Part shown: positions 23,943 through 35,245 of the stretch, piece by piece | Position numbering within the stretch: the first letter of the stretch is position 1 | Layout: each line of letters opens with the position of its first letter | Source of the DNA: Mytilisepta virgata | Lineage: Eukaryota > Mollusca > Bivalvia > Mytilida > Mytilidae | Assembly (NCBI GenBank): GCA_028015205.1 | Contig: CM051514.1 | Span: forward strand, 7,254,001 to 7,318,000 | Reading direction: 5' to 3' | Length of the DNA stretch: 64,000 bases | Notes under the pieces: generated by a model | Told to the model about the DNA's origin: nothing | Database searches by the model: none | What the model saw: the letters and a program-made list of their open reading frames with translations, nothing else | Program-made: the position numbers and the translations under genes

Positions 23943-24294
23943 TTAAGGATGATCGCTGGCCTAATAGGAAATAAATAGGATTTGAAACAGGTGTTTTAGT
24001 TTGAGAGAACATATAAATAGTAAACAAATAAGCAAGAAAAAAATACAGGTTCATGTGCTCATTTTAGAGCTATAAGGCCTTGAAAATTTGCAGGAAATGG
24101 GTTTTCTCTGGATTTGTCATTGTCTTTGCATTGACAACTTCCGTCTCTCAAAAATGTATGAAAAAATAAAAAGGATTATAAAAGAAAAAGCGGGGGTTCA
24201 TTGATAAAAAATTTCGTGTTTAAGAAATGGCTAAAACCCGAGGATTCCGAAAATCTGACAAAAAGGCCAAAACATGACCAGCGAGCATCCTTAA
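23943..24294 (-). mobile_element. TTAA-bounded MITE, family A, copy 1 (352 bp)
   Basis: It is bounded by TTAAGGATGATCGCT (left) and AGCGAGCATCCTTAA (right), which are inverted repeats of each other with one mismatch, with TTAA at both edges. The internal sequence is the reverse complement of 35246-35642 and 59009-59405, with about 45 bp missing. No coding capacity. TTAA target duplication is typical of piggyBac-type transposases, so it is probably moved in trans by one. Confidence 0.85.
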
Positions 24295-25759
24295 ATGCAC
24301 AATTCACAATTTTCTCTTGTATGGCCCAATTTTTGAAACACAAATTCAAACATTTTTGGGCATCTATTGAAGGTACATGTATACAATTATTCTGTGAGTG
24401 AATTAATTCCCTTCAACAAAAAATGAAAAAGAAGTTAACGTCAGAAGAATTAAGTTATGCGGAGCGACATACAGACAGACAGAAGTAACGACAATATCCC
24501 GATCTTTCTACAGAAAATACGAAAATAATAAACATTAGCTTTGTGTCATATCTTTACTACTATACCGTCTTTTACAAATATCATCCTATCAAATTATCTT
24601 ATTTTAAATCTTGTTTTCGTCTGGAATATATCTGTCATCCAATCAGTTTCGGCTGTTCACATTTCTTCCTGTTTTGACCTATCGAATCAAATGGCTACAT
24701 GCATCTTCGCACGTTTCATATACAAAAATATTCTAACTAACAATGGAATTGTATAACAGAAGCGCACGTAATTGTGATTTCCTTTACTTTTCATTACGAA
24801 TATTTCATTTTGTAAGATATCGCTAGGTTTAAATTAGAGGTGGGTGAGAAGCGAACCAATAGCAGATTGGACAACAAAGATATCTGGTGTGATCACAACT
24901 TCATCAGCATCACATGAAAAGTATTAAATTTCTGAAATCAGCATAACACTATTATGTAATTTCTCGAAATAAAAATGATTTTGTATACTAGACTTATTCG
25001 ATGAAATCTATTCTAAGTATTTTGTCTGGGAAATCACCGGTTACAGCAATCAAATAATCTTTATTCAAAGGTGATCATAATGTCGCAGTACACTTTTCAA
25101 GTACAAGTATAATGACGTTAAGCTCGATATTCATGCCTTTGCAGATAAATAACATGTTCTACTATAAAATTGTCCAGAATATAAATATAATGTACAAATA
25201 TATGCCAATATATATAGTTTCTTCTACGTTTTAAATATTACGGCAAAGTTTACATGTTGGAATTTTAATAAACTGTTATTTAATATGAGACAGGTGCGAC
25301 CTTAGGAGCGAGCGAAGCTTGTGCCTTCTTTAATTTTTGGTATTTAGATTTATCGAATTAGGTTGACAAATTAAATCGGACGTAAATACCAAAATGGGTA
25401 CGATAAATAAAGGGACGAATGAACTAATGATTTCTTGGGACATGCGCCTAGTGATAATTTCGGGTTTTACCAATCGTAACTTCTCGGACATTTTCACGGC
25501 CCCTATTGTAAAATGGCAGAGGAGTTACGAGAGACGCAGTGGCCGCCGCCATTTTGCCGAATTTTTTTTTCAATTGTAGAATACTTGGCCCTTATCATGT
25601 ATACATATATATATATATCCTAAATTTGATACACTTAAGAGCGAGCTTCGCTCGCTTGTAACTTGGAACTATTGTTTCAGAAGATATTTGTAGATGGAAT
25701 CGATTAGAGAACTTATACGAAACTGTACAAAGAAACTGTTTTACCAGTGGTTGAATGTT
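24295..25759. other. No gene seen
   Basis: AT-rich DNA. GAGCGAGCGAAGCTTGTGCC (25300) and GAGCGAGCTTCGCTCGC (25640) are short self-complementary GC islands. The frame at 25394-25579 has no recognised motif. Confidence 0.4.
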
Positions 25760-26392
25760 CTGAAAGTGGGAATATAAACTGTATGATGGACTTGAAAGAT
25801 TACAATATCGAGCGGTTAGCACGTTTTTACTAATTGGGAAATACACGACTTGGACATTGCCATATATTCGAAACATATATGAAATGGTTCGATTATGGTG
25901 TAGGATAGTGAACATGCATCATACAAGATTACCGCACAAAAACTTTTCTGCTACTCATCGAAACACATGGGTAAATGAAGTCAAAAGTACCAAGAATGAT
26001 TTTGGACTATACGAACTCTTTACGTCGAATCAAACAGATGGATTAAGCGCAAAATGTATATGTTCCTTTACTGAAGGTGTACTTTTGCAAAAACAATGGA
26101 AAAATGGATTTCGGAAATTGACAGTATGACGAAACTGCGAACATACAAATTCATAAATTCTAGTTATTGTACACAAACCAACTTAAGGAGACAAGAAAGA
26201 TCTGCTATAGCTAGACTGAGGTGTGGGACTTTACAACTAGAAATTAAAAGTGGTCGATACTGTAACATCCCAGCAGATCGACGACTGTGTAAAGTATGCA
26301 AAAACGGTGATGTGGAAGATGAAGTACACTTTATTATGGACTATGCACATTATAATAATGAAAAACAACTTTCAGCAAAGAAACAGCATTGA
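25760..26392 (+). pseudogene. LINE (non-LTR retrotransposon) ORF2 C-terminal fragment
   Basis: From about 25760 the frame reads LERLQYRAVSTFLLIGKYTT and YEMVRLWCRIVNMHHTRLPH up to a stop at 26127-26129. A second frame (from 26096) continues with RRQERSAIARLRCGTLQLEI, KSGRYCNIPADRRLCKVCKN and VEDEVHFIMDYAHY. This order (post-RT helix region, then a Cys/His cluster ending in EDE-HF) is the C-terminus seen in CR1/jockey-like elements of invertebrates. A frameshift around 26096-26127 and an upstream TGA near 25757 show it is dead. The RT palm lies upstream and is not recognisable, so the copy is 5'-truncated or badly decayed. Confidence 0.65.
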
Positions 26393-26782
26393 TTTTTCTA
26401 ACTCGGACAACTAAAAATATTTAATATTTTCCTCAACATAGATAGTAAACTAGTCTATACGTTTATTGTCAACATTGCGAACATTCGTCCCTTAGCTTTA
26501 AAATACTGACTTTTATGATTATAATTTTCAATTTAAGCAATAAAGGTTCCTCATTTTCCATCAGTGACAATATTATGACTTTCTAGTTCTTTTATAGTGC
26601 CCAAGTTAATAGTGCATCTTAAGCCTCTGAAGGCTGGCTGATAAATTCTCTGACGTTTGTAAAATGCTGTATAAAACTGTATATCAGGTTGCACTTTAAT
26701 AATACATACGCCTAAATACTAACCCAACACTGTTAAAATCAGATTTTAATACTGTCAAATTTCTGTCCGCCTGAAGCGGGAC

Positions 26783-26784
<2 letters not shown>

Positions 26785-26864
<80 letters not shown>
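26785..26864 (+). repeat. (TA)n microsatellite, about 80 bp
   Basis: Uninterrupted TA dinucleotide run of about 40 units. Likely polymorphic and able to extrude a cruciform. Confidence 0.97.
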
Positions 26865-26867
<3 letters not shown>

Positions 26868-26948
26868 ATAAGGCGCCTTTAAACACGCCTGCTTATCTCT
26901 TGCGTTCATAACTACTGATAATGTTAAATATTCTCATTATTCACAGTA

Positions 26949-27099
26949 TAACTAATCTTGAAATACGAATACCTAAAAATCAAATCTACAACAAGTTGCA
27001 GAACACATTAAATCACGAGTGCGCGTAGCGACGAGTATTACTAGTGTTTTTCGGTCATGAGTTGTAGATCTTTGGTATTCGAATTTCGAGATTAGTTAT
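26949..27099. mobile_element. Fold-back MITE-like element, copy 2
   Basis: The left arm 26949-26992 (TAACTAATCTTGAAATACGAATACC..CTACAAC) is complementary to the right arm 27061-27099 (GTTGTAGATC..GGTATTCGAATTTCGAGATTAGTTA). The loop carries GAGTGCGCGTAGCGACGAG. Arms and loop order match 18431-18548. Confidence 0.7.
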
Positions 27100-27329
27100 T
27101 CTGTTTATTACACTGAAATATTCTGTGTATTCATAAAATTTAACGAGAAAATACAAAGGATAATGTTTTAATGCGACTACAGGTAATGGAAGGGGCGATC
27201 TCGAAATGTTAAAGTACATACATGTACAACAGGCATAACGGGATAAATAAATTATGATCGCTAATTGATCAAATTTATTCAAATAAATGCCTTCTTCTAT
27301 TAACAAAACCGGCACATATATCAACAATT

Positions 27330-28336
27330 GACTTTTGTTTAGGTCGAGTATGCCTCCATAGTATTCCCATCACTTTGCAACATTTAAGTTCGCAGATATA
27401 TTATGGTCCACTTGAACCCTGTATTCAGATAACTGTCTGTTAAATTTCCTACATTTAATTTTTCAAATGTTCCGGTTTTCTAGCAATTTGTTGCCTTGTG
27501 TAAGGCGTCACTATCGGGTATCGGATAAATCTTGTCACCCAGTAAAAAAGAGCCACCGGGAAACGGTAAGTCCACGTCAGTTCAAATTTGACGCATCAAT
27601 ATAAACTGTTTGGCATCATTCTGGTGTCCAAGGAAACCAGACTCAACGTAACACATATCACCAGTATTATTAATTACCATCTGTGTATGGATACAGTGAA
27701 AATGTCTGTGACCAGAGTAAACCTGTTCATGTTGGTCTGTCTGGGGGTGATATATCTCTGTAGTAGTTCCATCTATTGCCCCCAAGGCCGAAGGTAATTT
27801 TGGCCAGTTTCCTTGTAAATTTCTCCACTCTTCCACTGTAGGCCAACGTACTATGGACCTAACGTTTTCCCGCAAAATGGAAAACAGAAAGAAATTTCAT
27901 CTTTTATGGTCGATACACCAACGTTGAAAAGGGTGGAAAGCATATGGTAAGACGGATATGACCGCAGCCAAAGAACAACATGCAATATCCTGTTTCTAGA
28001 TGATAACTTGTGGGGACACCCAAGACAATGCCGAAATGAGTTTGCAACTTCATATAAAATAGCCAGCAAAGTTTCTGAGGTTTCTCCTGTTATCTGAAAA
28101 AGCCATATCTGTTCTGTGCGAGTAAAGATAACATGTCTCTACCACTCCAAACAATTTATGTTATTTCCCATTATACGTTGTCGTAAGTTTAAATATTGAC
28201 ATGTTGGTGGTTTGATCAGAACAATCAAGATGATTATAAGTTGCTTTACAATATCCATTCCATCTAGGGAACACTGCATCAGTGTGGGCATTGCAACAAG
28301 AATAAGGTTCCGTTGTTCTTCATCCATCACCTGGAA
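27330..28336 (-). pseudogene. PIF/Harbinger (HARBI1-like) DDE transposase, multiply broken
   Basis: Read on the minus strand from about 28336: MDEEQRNLILVAMPTL, a stop TAG at about 28139-28141, then in the same frame RTEQIWLFQITGETSETLLA, RHCLGCPHKLSSRNRILH and LWLRSYPSYHMLSTLFNV. A frameshift near 27870 leads to the catalytic part: SIVRWPTVEEWRN, LPSALGAIDGTTTEIYHPQ (first Asp), SGHRHFHCIHTQ, VESGFLGHQNDAKQF (second Asp). TGA at about 27582-27584 follows, then DVDLPFPGGSFLLGDKIYP. After a second frameshift come KFNRQLSEYRVQVDHNISAN, the region where the third acidic residue is expected. The order and spacing fit a HARBI1-like protein of roughly 330-350 residues. At least two stops and two frameshifts mean it is inactive. 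Harbinger elements usually encode a second MADF/Myb-like protein, such as the remnant at 12.4-13.7 kb, but that lies too far away to be the same copy. Confidence 0.88.
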
Positions 28337-29049
28337 GAAGCAAATAAAAACAAAATGTTCAGTTCTTGAGGCCATACCAAAAAATCTGGGCGAGGTTGTT
28401 TGTCTGTTTCTTTTTTTTTTTTTTTTGCGCAGAGTGAACAGTGCCATTTTTATTATACTTTAAACCCCAAAGTTTGAAGGGGCTATATTGGTATCAACTT
28501 TCCTGCCTGTTTGCCTCTCCGTAGAACCATAGACCTTGTAAGCAGATCTCCTACATGTGTTGGTATAAAGGTAGAAATTAAAAAAAAATTGCATAAAGGC
28601 ATAAAGGCAGACTACTTTCTCTGGTCTGTCGCATTTTTCTCGAAAAAAAAAAACCCAACCAAAAACCAGAACAGAATGTGCCATTTTTTAAAGTCAGGAA
28701 ATAGGAAAAACCTTGTAATCGCATCTCTTCATGCATGGATAGATTGACATAAAAAACTTTTTCATTAAGGCAGAATACTAATTAATGGTGCGCTTGAAAA
28801 CAATACAGAAACATAATTCTGTATCTCGCGTTTTTATAGAAAAAACATGTATTTTGTCATTTTTGTCAGTCAGTAAATAGAAAAACCTTGTAAACGCACT
28901 CCGATGGATTTTCTTTCATATAAGTTGTTTTATTTGGTTGCTTTATTTTTCTTTTGTTTTCTGCTGTACATGTTTTATTTTAGTTTTTTCCATTTAGTTA
29001 TTTATTTCATTTAGTTGTTGTAAGAAGAAAATCTAAGATCGTCCCAATA
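28337..29049. other. No gene seen; old repeat with T/A runs
   Basis: Two related phrases (CCTTGTAAGCAGATCTCCTACA near 28537; AAAACCTTGTAATCGCATCTC near 28710; AAACCTTGTAAACGCACTCC near 28882) suggest a diverged internal repeat of about 170 bp. Poly-T and poly-A tracts are frequent. Confidence 0.4.
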
Positions 29050-30070
29050 TCTGATGACGGAACAATATAATTGCTGTTAAAAGTAATTTGCAGTCTCTAC
29101 CAAATGATGTCAACAATCTATACGGCTCTTCTATCACCAAACAATTGAAAGGGAGATTACAAACCAAACTTGGCAAGTTACTGTCTACTCCACAGGATAA
29201 AATTAACGACCAAGTTTTGTAAGTGTCCATGTATCAAAATAAGATAAGCGTACAAATGTACTGTTAAAGAATGTCAAGGCCGTGTTTGTAAAGTGGAGTA
29301 ATATTGGTAATCTACAAACTACAAACGGGAAGTACAGCAAGACATACACCCGTCTAACAGAACTTCCTAAAGCTAATATCAAAACCGTATCTACAAATTT
29401 TGTTGAAATCCATTGAGTAACAGCAATGACGGACGAACGGATGGTCGGCCGGCTACACATGTATCGTTCACGCTATACACCTACGGTTGTCTATGAAAAA
29501 TCACACGACACAAAGACTCTCGCGAAATTTGTTGTTTACAATTCCTTATACGTTTGTATTAATATTGAGTAGTTACGAGGGGTTTCCATGTTGGTGGAAC
29601 ACATAGTCCTTGCTGTCGCTTGCGATTATATATGAAAACAAAACAAAGCAGTTTATGTTACTTTTTTATTTTGTTACATTTCTTATTTTAGTTTTTTTCT
29701 TCTTCTTAGAAGTTTTAGTTCATTTTCGTTTTTATTTTGTTCTAAAAGGACATAACTTCTAAAAGTTAAACAACAGGAAACAAAATTTTTGGAAAAAACA
29801 AAAGAAAAAGAGTAAGATAGACGGGCCCCTGACAGGTGCGATATTATAGCGCAAGTGCTTTCTTCTGATGAGGAGGGCCACTCTGCTCTACAGAAAGTCG
29901 CAGAAAAAAAAAGACCCGCACTTGATACAGAGGAGCAGCCAGTTGTACAGGCTGCTGCTAACCCGAGGCTGGAAACGGTGTCAAGGAGGCTCAACAAGAA
30001 ATATTTTATCGAGTCACATTCCCCAAATTTTGAAATTATTCTTCATGTTGACAAATTTGTAAATAACTGA
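29050..30070 (+). other. Unrecognised protein-like frames, possibly exons of an unknown gene or element
   Basis: Three non-repetitive plus-strand frames lie in order. Frame a (about 29060-29218) reads SNLQSLPNDVNNLYGSSITK and LKGRLQTKLGKLLSTPQDK, and ends exactly at a GTAAGT donor. Frame b (about 29240-29417) reads NVKAVFVKWSNIGNLQTTNG and KTYTRLTELPKANIKTV. Frame c (about 29830-30070) reads CDIIAQVLSSDEEGHSALQK and PRLETVSRRLNKKY before a stop. Their amino-acid composition looks more natural than that of surrounding frames, but I recognise no family, and acceptors and joins between them are not convincing. They could belong to a mobile element. Confidence 0.25.
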
Positions 30071-30380
30071 TCGTTCTGAATTAGAAAGATAAGTGGGGGT
30101 GTTAAAGATCGCTTTACCCCAAGCAAAATGTTTGCTGTCCCTCATACCCCCAACTTTTTGCCACATTGGTAACATTTTCTTATGTGCATTGTTGTGACGT
30201 TATGATAACGTTTTTGATTGTTGTTATATAGTGCTTGAGCACAATTGATGTCGACAGCCTCTAAATGAAAAAGAAAATGTTTTGAAGATCACGGAGATCA
30301 CTTCATATATATACGAGATACCAGTATTCTATATAAATTTCAGCATTATAGAATTATTCCCAAATTATGAACGACCACTG

Positions 30381-30851
30381 AAGGGGGCACTACAGTAAAT
30401 AGCTGGAGCAATTTCGACAGAGTACGAAAGTAGTACAAAATAATTCCTATGGGTTTCGGCGTCGATCTGTCACAACTAATGGCACAATCTAAAGCATAAA
30501 CAAGTTAATTTATTCTGGAAAGGAATGAATACCCGACGAAATACACTTTACGGCATGTCAATAACCCTTAAAAGTTTCGAGAACTGGACATATTAATGCG
30601 CCTGTAATTTCCGGTATTCAGTTCAAAGTGATGGGGCAAATTTTCACCGGGAAATTTGAAACGAGAAAAAATTTCTTATTTGGTAAACAATGTACTGTTC
30701 AAGTACAATTTTCTAAGACAGCTTTTATTTGAAAAACATGTCAACATATTGCCCGACTTGGGAAAATTCATTTTATATTTTTCCCTAATTTTTGAAAATG
30801 ACGAATTTAACATTGAAGTAAACGGGGGCTCGATTTAGTGGTGTGCCTTCT
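30381..30851 (+). repeat. 471-bp direct repeat, copy 1
   Basis: This block runs from AAGGGGGCACTACAG to GGTGTGCCTTCT and I see no difference from 31700-32170 in a base-by-base read. Its right end abuts TTAA (30851-30854). The ends are weakly inverted (GGGGGCAC against AAGGCACAC). A 60-codon frame inside is identical in both copies and has no recognisable motif. Confidence 0.92.
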
Positions 30852-31699
30852 TAAGAGAATCTAAATAAAGACTAATTACATGGATATTTTTATTTATTTC
30901 CAAAGTTCTCGGTAAGAAACGATAAATAAACAAATTTCTTTTAAAATTAAACGACCGTTTAAAAAGGGGGGAGGTAAAAAATGCCGACTCAGCACTTAGA
31001 GTAAATTTGATGTACTCCAGAATTCAAGGTGCCAAACTGAAAAAAAATTGAAGTAAATATGAAAATTTCTGGCATTAAATAAAAGCACGGTGTATTCTTC
31101 ACTTTCAGTAATTTTATTGTGCACTTCTTGACTCTGATAAATTGAGCACACGCAATTTACGAACACTCGTTTTTTTCCTATATTCCAGAAAGCGTGAAAA
31201 ATCCCAATTTTTGAAATTTGATCCATTTGACCTCAATATCTGCCATAAGACTACATGTCTGTTAAAATATGTTAGGCAATTTTCCAGTGCGTATTATTCA
31301 GAAAATATAATTGGAACATCGTTTGGCAATGATCGTGAAATGGCAATTTCTAAAACCTGGATCGGTCACATTTTAGGGTGCCTATCTAATGTTTCTGCTA
31401 TTTTCTACCGAAAACGCCCGAAAACGGGGGATATTGGGTAGCAGAAGACAAGAAAAGATAGATGTCGGTGAGAAAATGTGATAATAATCACAAAACTGTA
31501 TATTTTTAGTTTCTGAATCATGAGATAAAAAGGGGTGAAAATCGGCCAAAATTCAGGGAGGGGGTAGGCTCAAGAAAATATTTTTTCAGAGGCTAATAAA
31601 ACTCAGTTTCTAATAAAATTGTGTTATCAAACACCCAAAATGGTCCCTCTTTCTATACCAGCCGTGAAATTAAAATTCCTCAAAATCTAGGGGTACCTT
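30852..31699. other. 848-bp spacer between identical direct repeats
   Basis: TTAA occurs at both inner edges (30851-30854 and 31698-31701). The sequence is AT-rich. The longest frame (31142-31441) shows no RT, integrase, protease or transposase motif, and no primer-binding site or polypurine tract could be identified with confidence. Confidence 0.5.
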
Positions 31700-32170
31700 A
31701 AGGGGGCACTACAGTAAATAGCTGGAGCAATTTCGACAGAGTACGAAAGTAGTACAAAATAATTCCTATGGGTTTCGGCGTCGATCTGTCACAACTAATG
31801 GCACAATCTAAAGCATAAACAAGTTAATTTATTCTGGAAAGGAATGAATACCCGACGAAATACACTTTACGGCATGTCAATAACCCTTAAAAGTTTCGAG
31901 AACTGGACATATTAATGCGCCTGTAATTTCCGGTATTCAGTTCAAAGTGATGGGGCAAATTTTCACCGGGAAATTTGAAACGAGAAAAAATTTCTTATTT
32001 GGTAAACAATGTACTGTTCAAGTACAATTTTCTAAGACAGCTTTTATTTGAAAAACATGTCAACATATTGCCCGACTTGGGAAAATTCATTTTATATTTT
32101 TCCCTAATTTTTGAAAATGACGAATTTAACATTGAAGTAAACGGGGGCTCGATTTAGTGGTGTGCCTTCT
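31700..32170 (+). repeat. 471-bp direct repeat, copy 2
   Basis: Identical to 30381-30851 at an offset of 1,319 bp. Its left end is preceded by TT (forming TTAA), and its right end continues into GAAAGG, unlike copy 1. Either a terminal repeat of a non-autonomous element or a partial tandem duplication of a 1,319-bp unit. Confidence 0.92.
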
Positions 32171-33521
32171 GAAAGGAGCAATTAGTAGATCTAATTTTAA
32201 TTAGATTGATGAACGACAAGAAAATCGTTAAATTGGCACTGGAAAAGGTCTTGCAACATTCAGACCCCAATCATAAATATATCCAACAAATGACATGTTT
32301 ACTATCTGTAATTTAAAGATACCCAACGTAATTACTCACCAATATATATTTGAACGAGTTCACCTAATATATCAAAGATTTACCGCTCTAGACAAATTTG
32401 TTCTGACAATGAGGTCAAGCGTAACTGACGAAGACGTCCAGACTTCAATGTCTGCTATAGTAGTAAAATGAAAATTTTGAATCATTTTCAAATACATGTC
32501 AGAGAAGATGTTTGATAATGGAAGTCAAGCGTGAAGCAAAGGCTTGCATACCACCAGTTGGTGTATCATTTAAAGAAGCTTATTGGGAGTATTAAAACGT
32601 CTTAAAATGTCGTATGCTTGCGAACTAGTAAGATGTAAAGTGTAAATATATAGCGACTATTGCGTCGTGTTTTTTAAGCTTTAAACACTATACAAATATT
32701 CATGGACACTTTTTCTCCTACATGTCTGTACATTGGTATTTTTATTTAAATAATATGATATTTCACTGTTATATCTACATACATGTACATTTGTAAATCC
32801 ATTCTAGATGGCTGCTAATCGAATATCATTTATCTTATCTCTGATTTGCATAACATACAGATTAAGACTAAAGTAACCAACAAGACAAACGTTCCTGTTA
32901 GGGATAAAAATTTCAGGGATCAGGGATTTGCACCCAATCGACACCGTTTGTGAGAAAGTCTCGATAAAAGATGATAGTCTGTCAGATGGGGACGAAAAAT
33001 GGATATGGGTTGACTGTGCTAAGGGAGAGCGATACAAAGTATCCTGTAGTTATCGAAAAAGTGTCGACTAAAGAAATGCCGCTAAAGGCCACTCTATCAC
33101 CGAATTATAAGCATCTATACTGCAATCGTTCTATCTGAGCAGTCAAAATGCGTTGACAGTATATTTACAAGTGAAATACGGTCACTGACAGTTATAACAT
33201 TCAGGCCACACCTACTTCACCTGATTGACTGCCGACTGAAATGAACAAACATACTGACTTAAATCTTTAGAACAAAATTTCAATACTTATTCACTTGTGC
33301 AATATTTTTTATTGTTGAAAAAATTTTTGCATCCAAACTGTCCTTTATTTTAAATAATCTTATGCGACTATCAATGGTATACCTGCTATCAGTATCAATC
33401 TTTAAAATGGTGAGTTCTCCCGCCAAATCAGTTGGGGCCTCTTGAGGGTAACAAACGTTTCAAATAACATTGAAATTTGTAGGAATATCAGTTAATGTCA
33501 CCAAAGTTTGCAGTGTAAAGA
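32171..33521. other. No gene seen
   Basis: AT-rich DNA with no repeat or protein-like frame that I recognise. The frame at 32804-33037 (minus) has no motif. Confidence 0.4.
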
Positions 33522-33666
33522 CAATAACAGTACATTGACTTGACATTAAATTCGATATACGAATTCGACACGAATCGGGGAAAATGCTCGAGAAACCCTC
33601 GCATTTCACCCGATTCTAAACCTCATCCGTATATCGATTTTATGTCCAGTCAATGAACTGTTATTG
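33522..33666. mobile_element. Fold-back (palindromic) MITE-like element, 145 bp
   Basis: CAATAACAGTACATTGACT at the left edge is the near-complement of AGTCAATGAACTGTTATTG at the right edge. Pairing continues inward through ATTAAATTCGATATACG/CGTATATCGATTTTAT and GAATCGGG/CCCGATTC, so about 60 bp per arm pair with few mismatches around a short loop. Confidence 0.75.
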
Positions 33667-33929
33667 TTTATATAAGTTGGTGTTGTTTCCCAATCCACTA
33701 AACAAGTTTTAACTAAAGGCTAAGAATAACGAAATTTAGACAATACCAACTATGATTACTTTTATTTTTACTGATATTTTGATATAATTCTTACATGATT
33801 TGGATACTTCGAAATCCTTTACTACGATTGGTTATAATCGCCTTAGGTATAGAATTTTTATGTGAATTTTTTTTTCGATAGACGATATAACCGGATTACT
33901 TTCGTAACCATCATTTACAACATGGCGAC

Positions 33930-34115
33930 TCAAATTATACGAAACTGTTCAAATGAAAATAAAAAAAATGTCTATTGTTTTATAATAGACATTCATTTCT
34001 TGTAATATTTTATCTGTGTTGATTTCATATTTACTGTTTACTGCGCGACATATATTAATGTAATGAATGTGGGTTGGAGACCCACAAAGGTACATTTTGT
34101 TTCGTATAATTCAAG
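33930..34115. repeat. Nested inverted repeats
   Basis: CAAATTATACGAAAC (33932-33946) is complementary, apart from one end base, to GTTTCGTATAATTC (34098-34111). Inside this pair, AATGTCTATT and AATAGACATT form a perfect 10-bp hairpin. This may be the remains of a small MITE. Confidence 0.5.
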
Positions 34116-34350
34116 AGTGCACACAACAGTTTTTCTCAGTACTTTTCATGACGTCAAGAATTGAAGGAACATACTCAACAGATTGATAGCTGGACAATTG
34201 GCTGTATCATATACCCATAGACAACCATATATCAAATAAAACATATTTCTTCAAGCTTTCACTGTATATAAGTATTTTTAAGGAATTCCTTTCCAAGTCG
34301 CCAAGAATTTCGAATTTTGCAAATCATGTAAGAATTGTAAAATACTTAAA

Positions 34351-34560
34351 GAATTTTTTCCGGAGTTTATTGATTTATGTCAGTCGAAAGTAGATGATGA
34401 ATATCATTTCTTTTTAAAATGTTCAAATAAGACAGTGTTAAGAGAAGATTTATTTGAGAATTGTAAACAAAACATTAATATTATTTTAACTGACCAAGAT
34501 TTGACGCGCTATTTTGGTTCCTATATTAAAAAATCTTTGTTATTGAGGAATGCAGACTAA
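34351..34560 (+). pseudogene. LINE ORF2 C-terminal tail fragment
   Basis: The frame 34351-34560 reads EFFPEFIDLCQSKVDDEYHF, then FLKCSNKTVLREDLFENC and ends RYFGSYIKKSLLLRNAD-stop. The C-x-DDEYHF-LKC pattern followed by a helical tail with a terminal stop is the end of the same broad LINE class as at 25.76-26.39 kb, though it is a different copy with little sequence identity. The upstream frame is broken, so only about 70 codons survive. Confidence 0.55.
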
Positions 34561-35245
34561 AAAGCTGCATAAGATGGTTATGTCTGTTGCAGTTTGGCTG
34601 TTTATTATGTTTTTTTTCCAGTATTATTTGTACTAATTTTTTTTATGCTTAAAAGCCTGCAACCGATCTTGGGTATAACTGTGTTTTCATTAATAATAAA
34701 TAAATTATATAAACTGGACCAATTAGGACTTTAAGTTTTCTGTTCAGTGAATCGGTCAAGTTAAGACATCAATAAACCCCGGAAAACTGTGTTCAAATCT
34801 ATGGTAGTGTTAAATTTTGCTTTTGTCGTACCATACATCATTAGTAAAAACCTGATCATTTAAATCTTTATTTTGTTGAAAAAAAGACTTTTAACAAGCA
34901 TATTAAACTTTTATATGACGATAAGAAATCTGAATTCACAACATTTAAGTGATCATTAAAAATAGGAAAAAGTGCTCATTAACCTAAATTAACACAGAAT
35001 AATTCTCAAACGAATGTCAGATAACCTATATTATTACGTCTCTTTGTAAAAATGTCAAAATGTTGGAAGGTTTGTCTTACTTTATACAGGGTGAAATATT
35101 TATTTAGAATGCGTTACTCATTACAGTATAAATGATGTCTTTAGCAGATTTCCGAAAGATTTGACTTTTTGGGGTTTCCAATTATGCCGTCTTTGGTTCT
35201 TTTGCTTACACTGTTTTTATCATTATTGGCTTTCCAAAGTTTTGA
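34561..35245. other. No gene seen; probable 3' non-coding part of the LINE, then unannotated AT-rich DNA
   Basis: The LINE stop is followed within about 150 bp by an AATAATAAATAAATT stretch (about 34692-34706), compatible with a LINE tail. Nothing else was recognised up to the MITE. Confidence 0.35.

Noticed and set aside
12357..28336. One large Harbinger element joining the MADF remnant and the transposase remnant
   Set aside because: About 14 kb separates them, filled with unrelated repeats; shared termini are not visible. They are more likely to be separate copies.
31142..31441. 99-codon frame in the spacer between the direct repeats as a gag or transposase
   Set aside because: No zinc knuckle, DDE or RT motif; composition typical of random AT-rich DNA.
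30381..32170. Classical LTR retrotransposon
   Set aside because: The direct repeats do not start TG or end CA, no target duplication is visible, and the spacer lacks gag/pol motifs. Kept only as one hypothesis.
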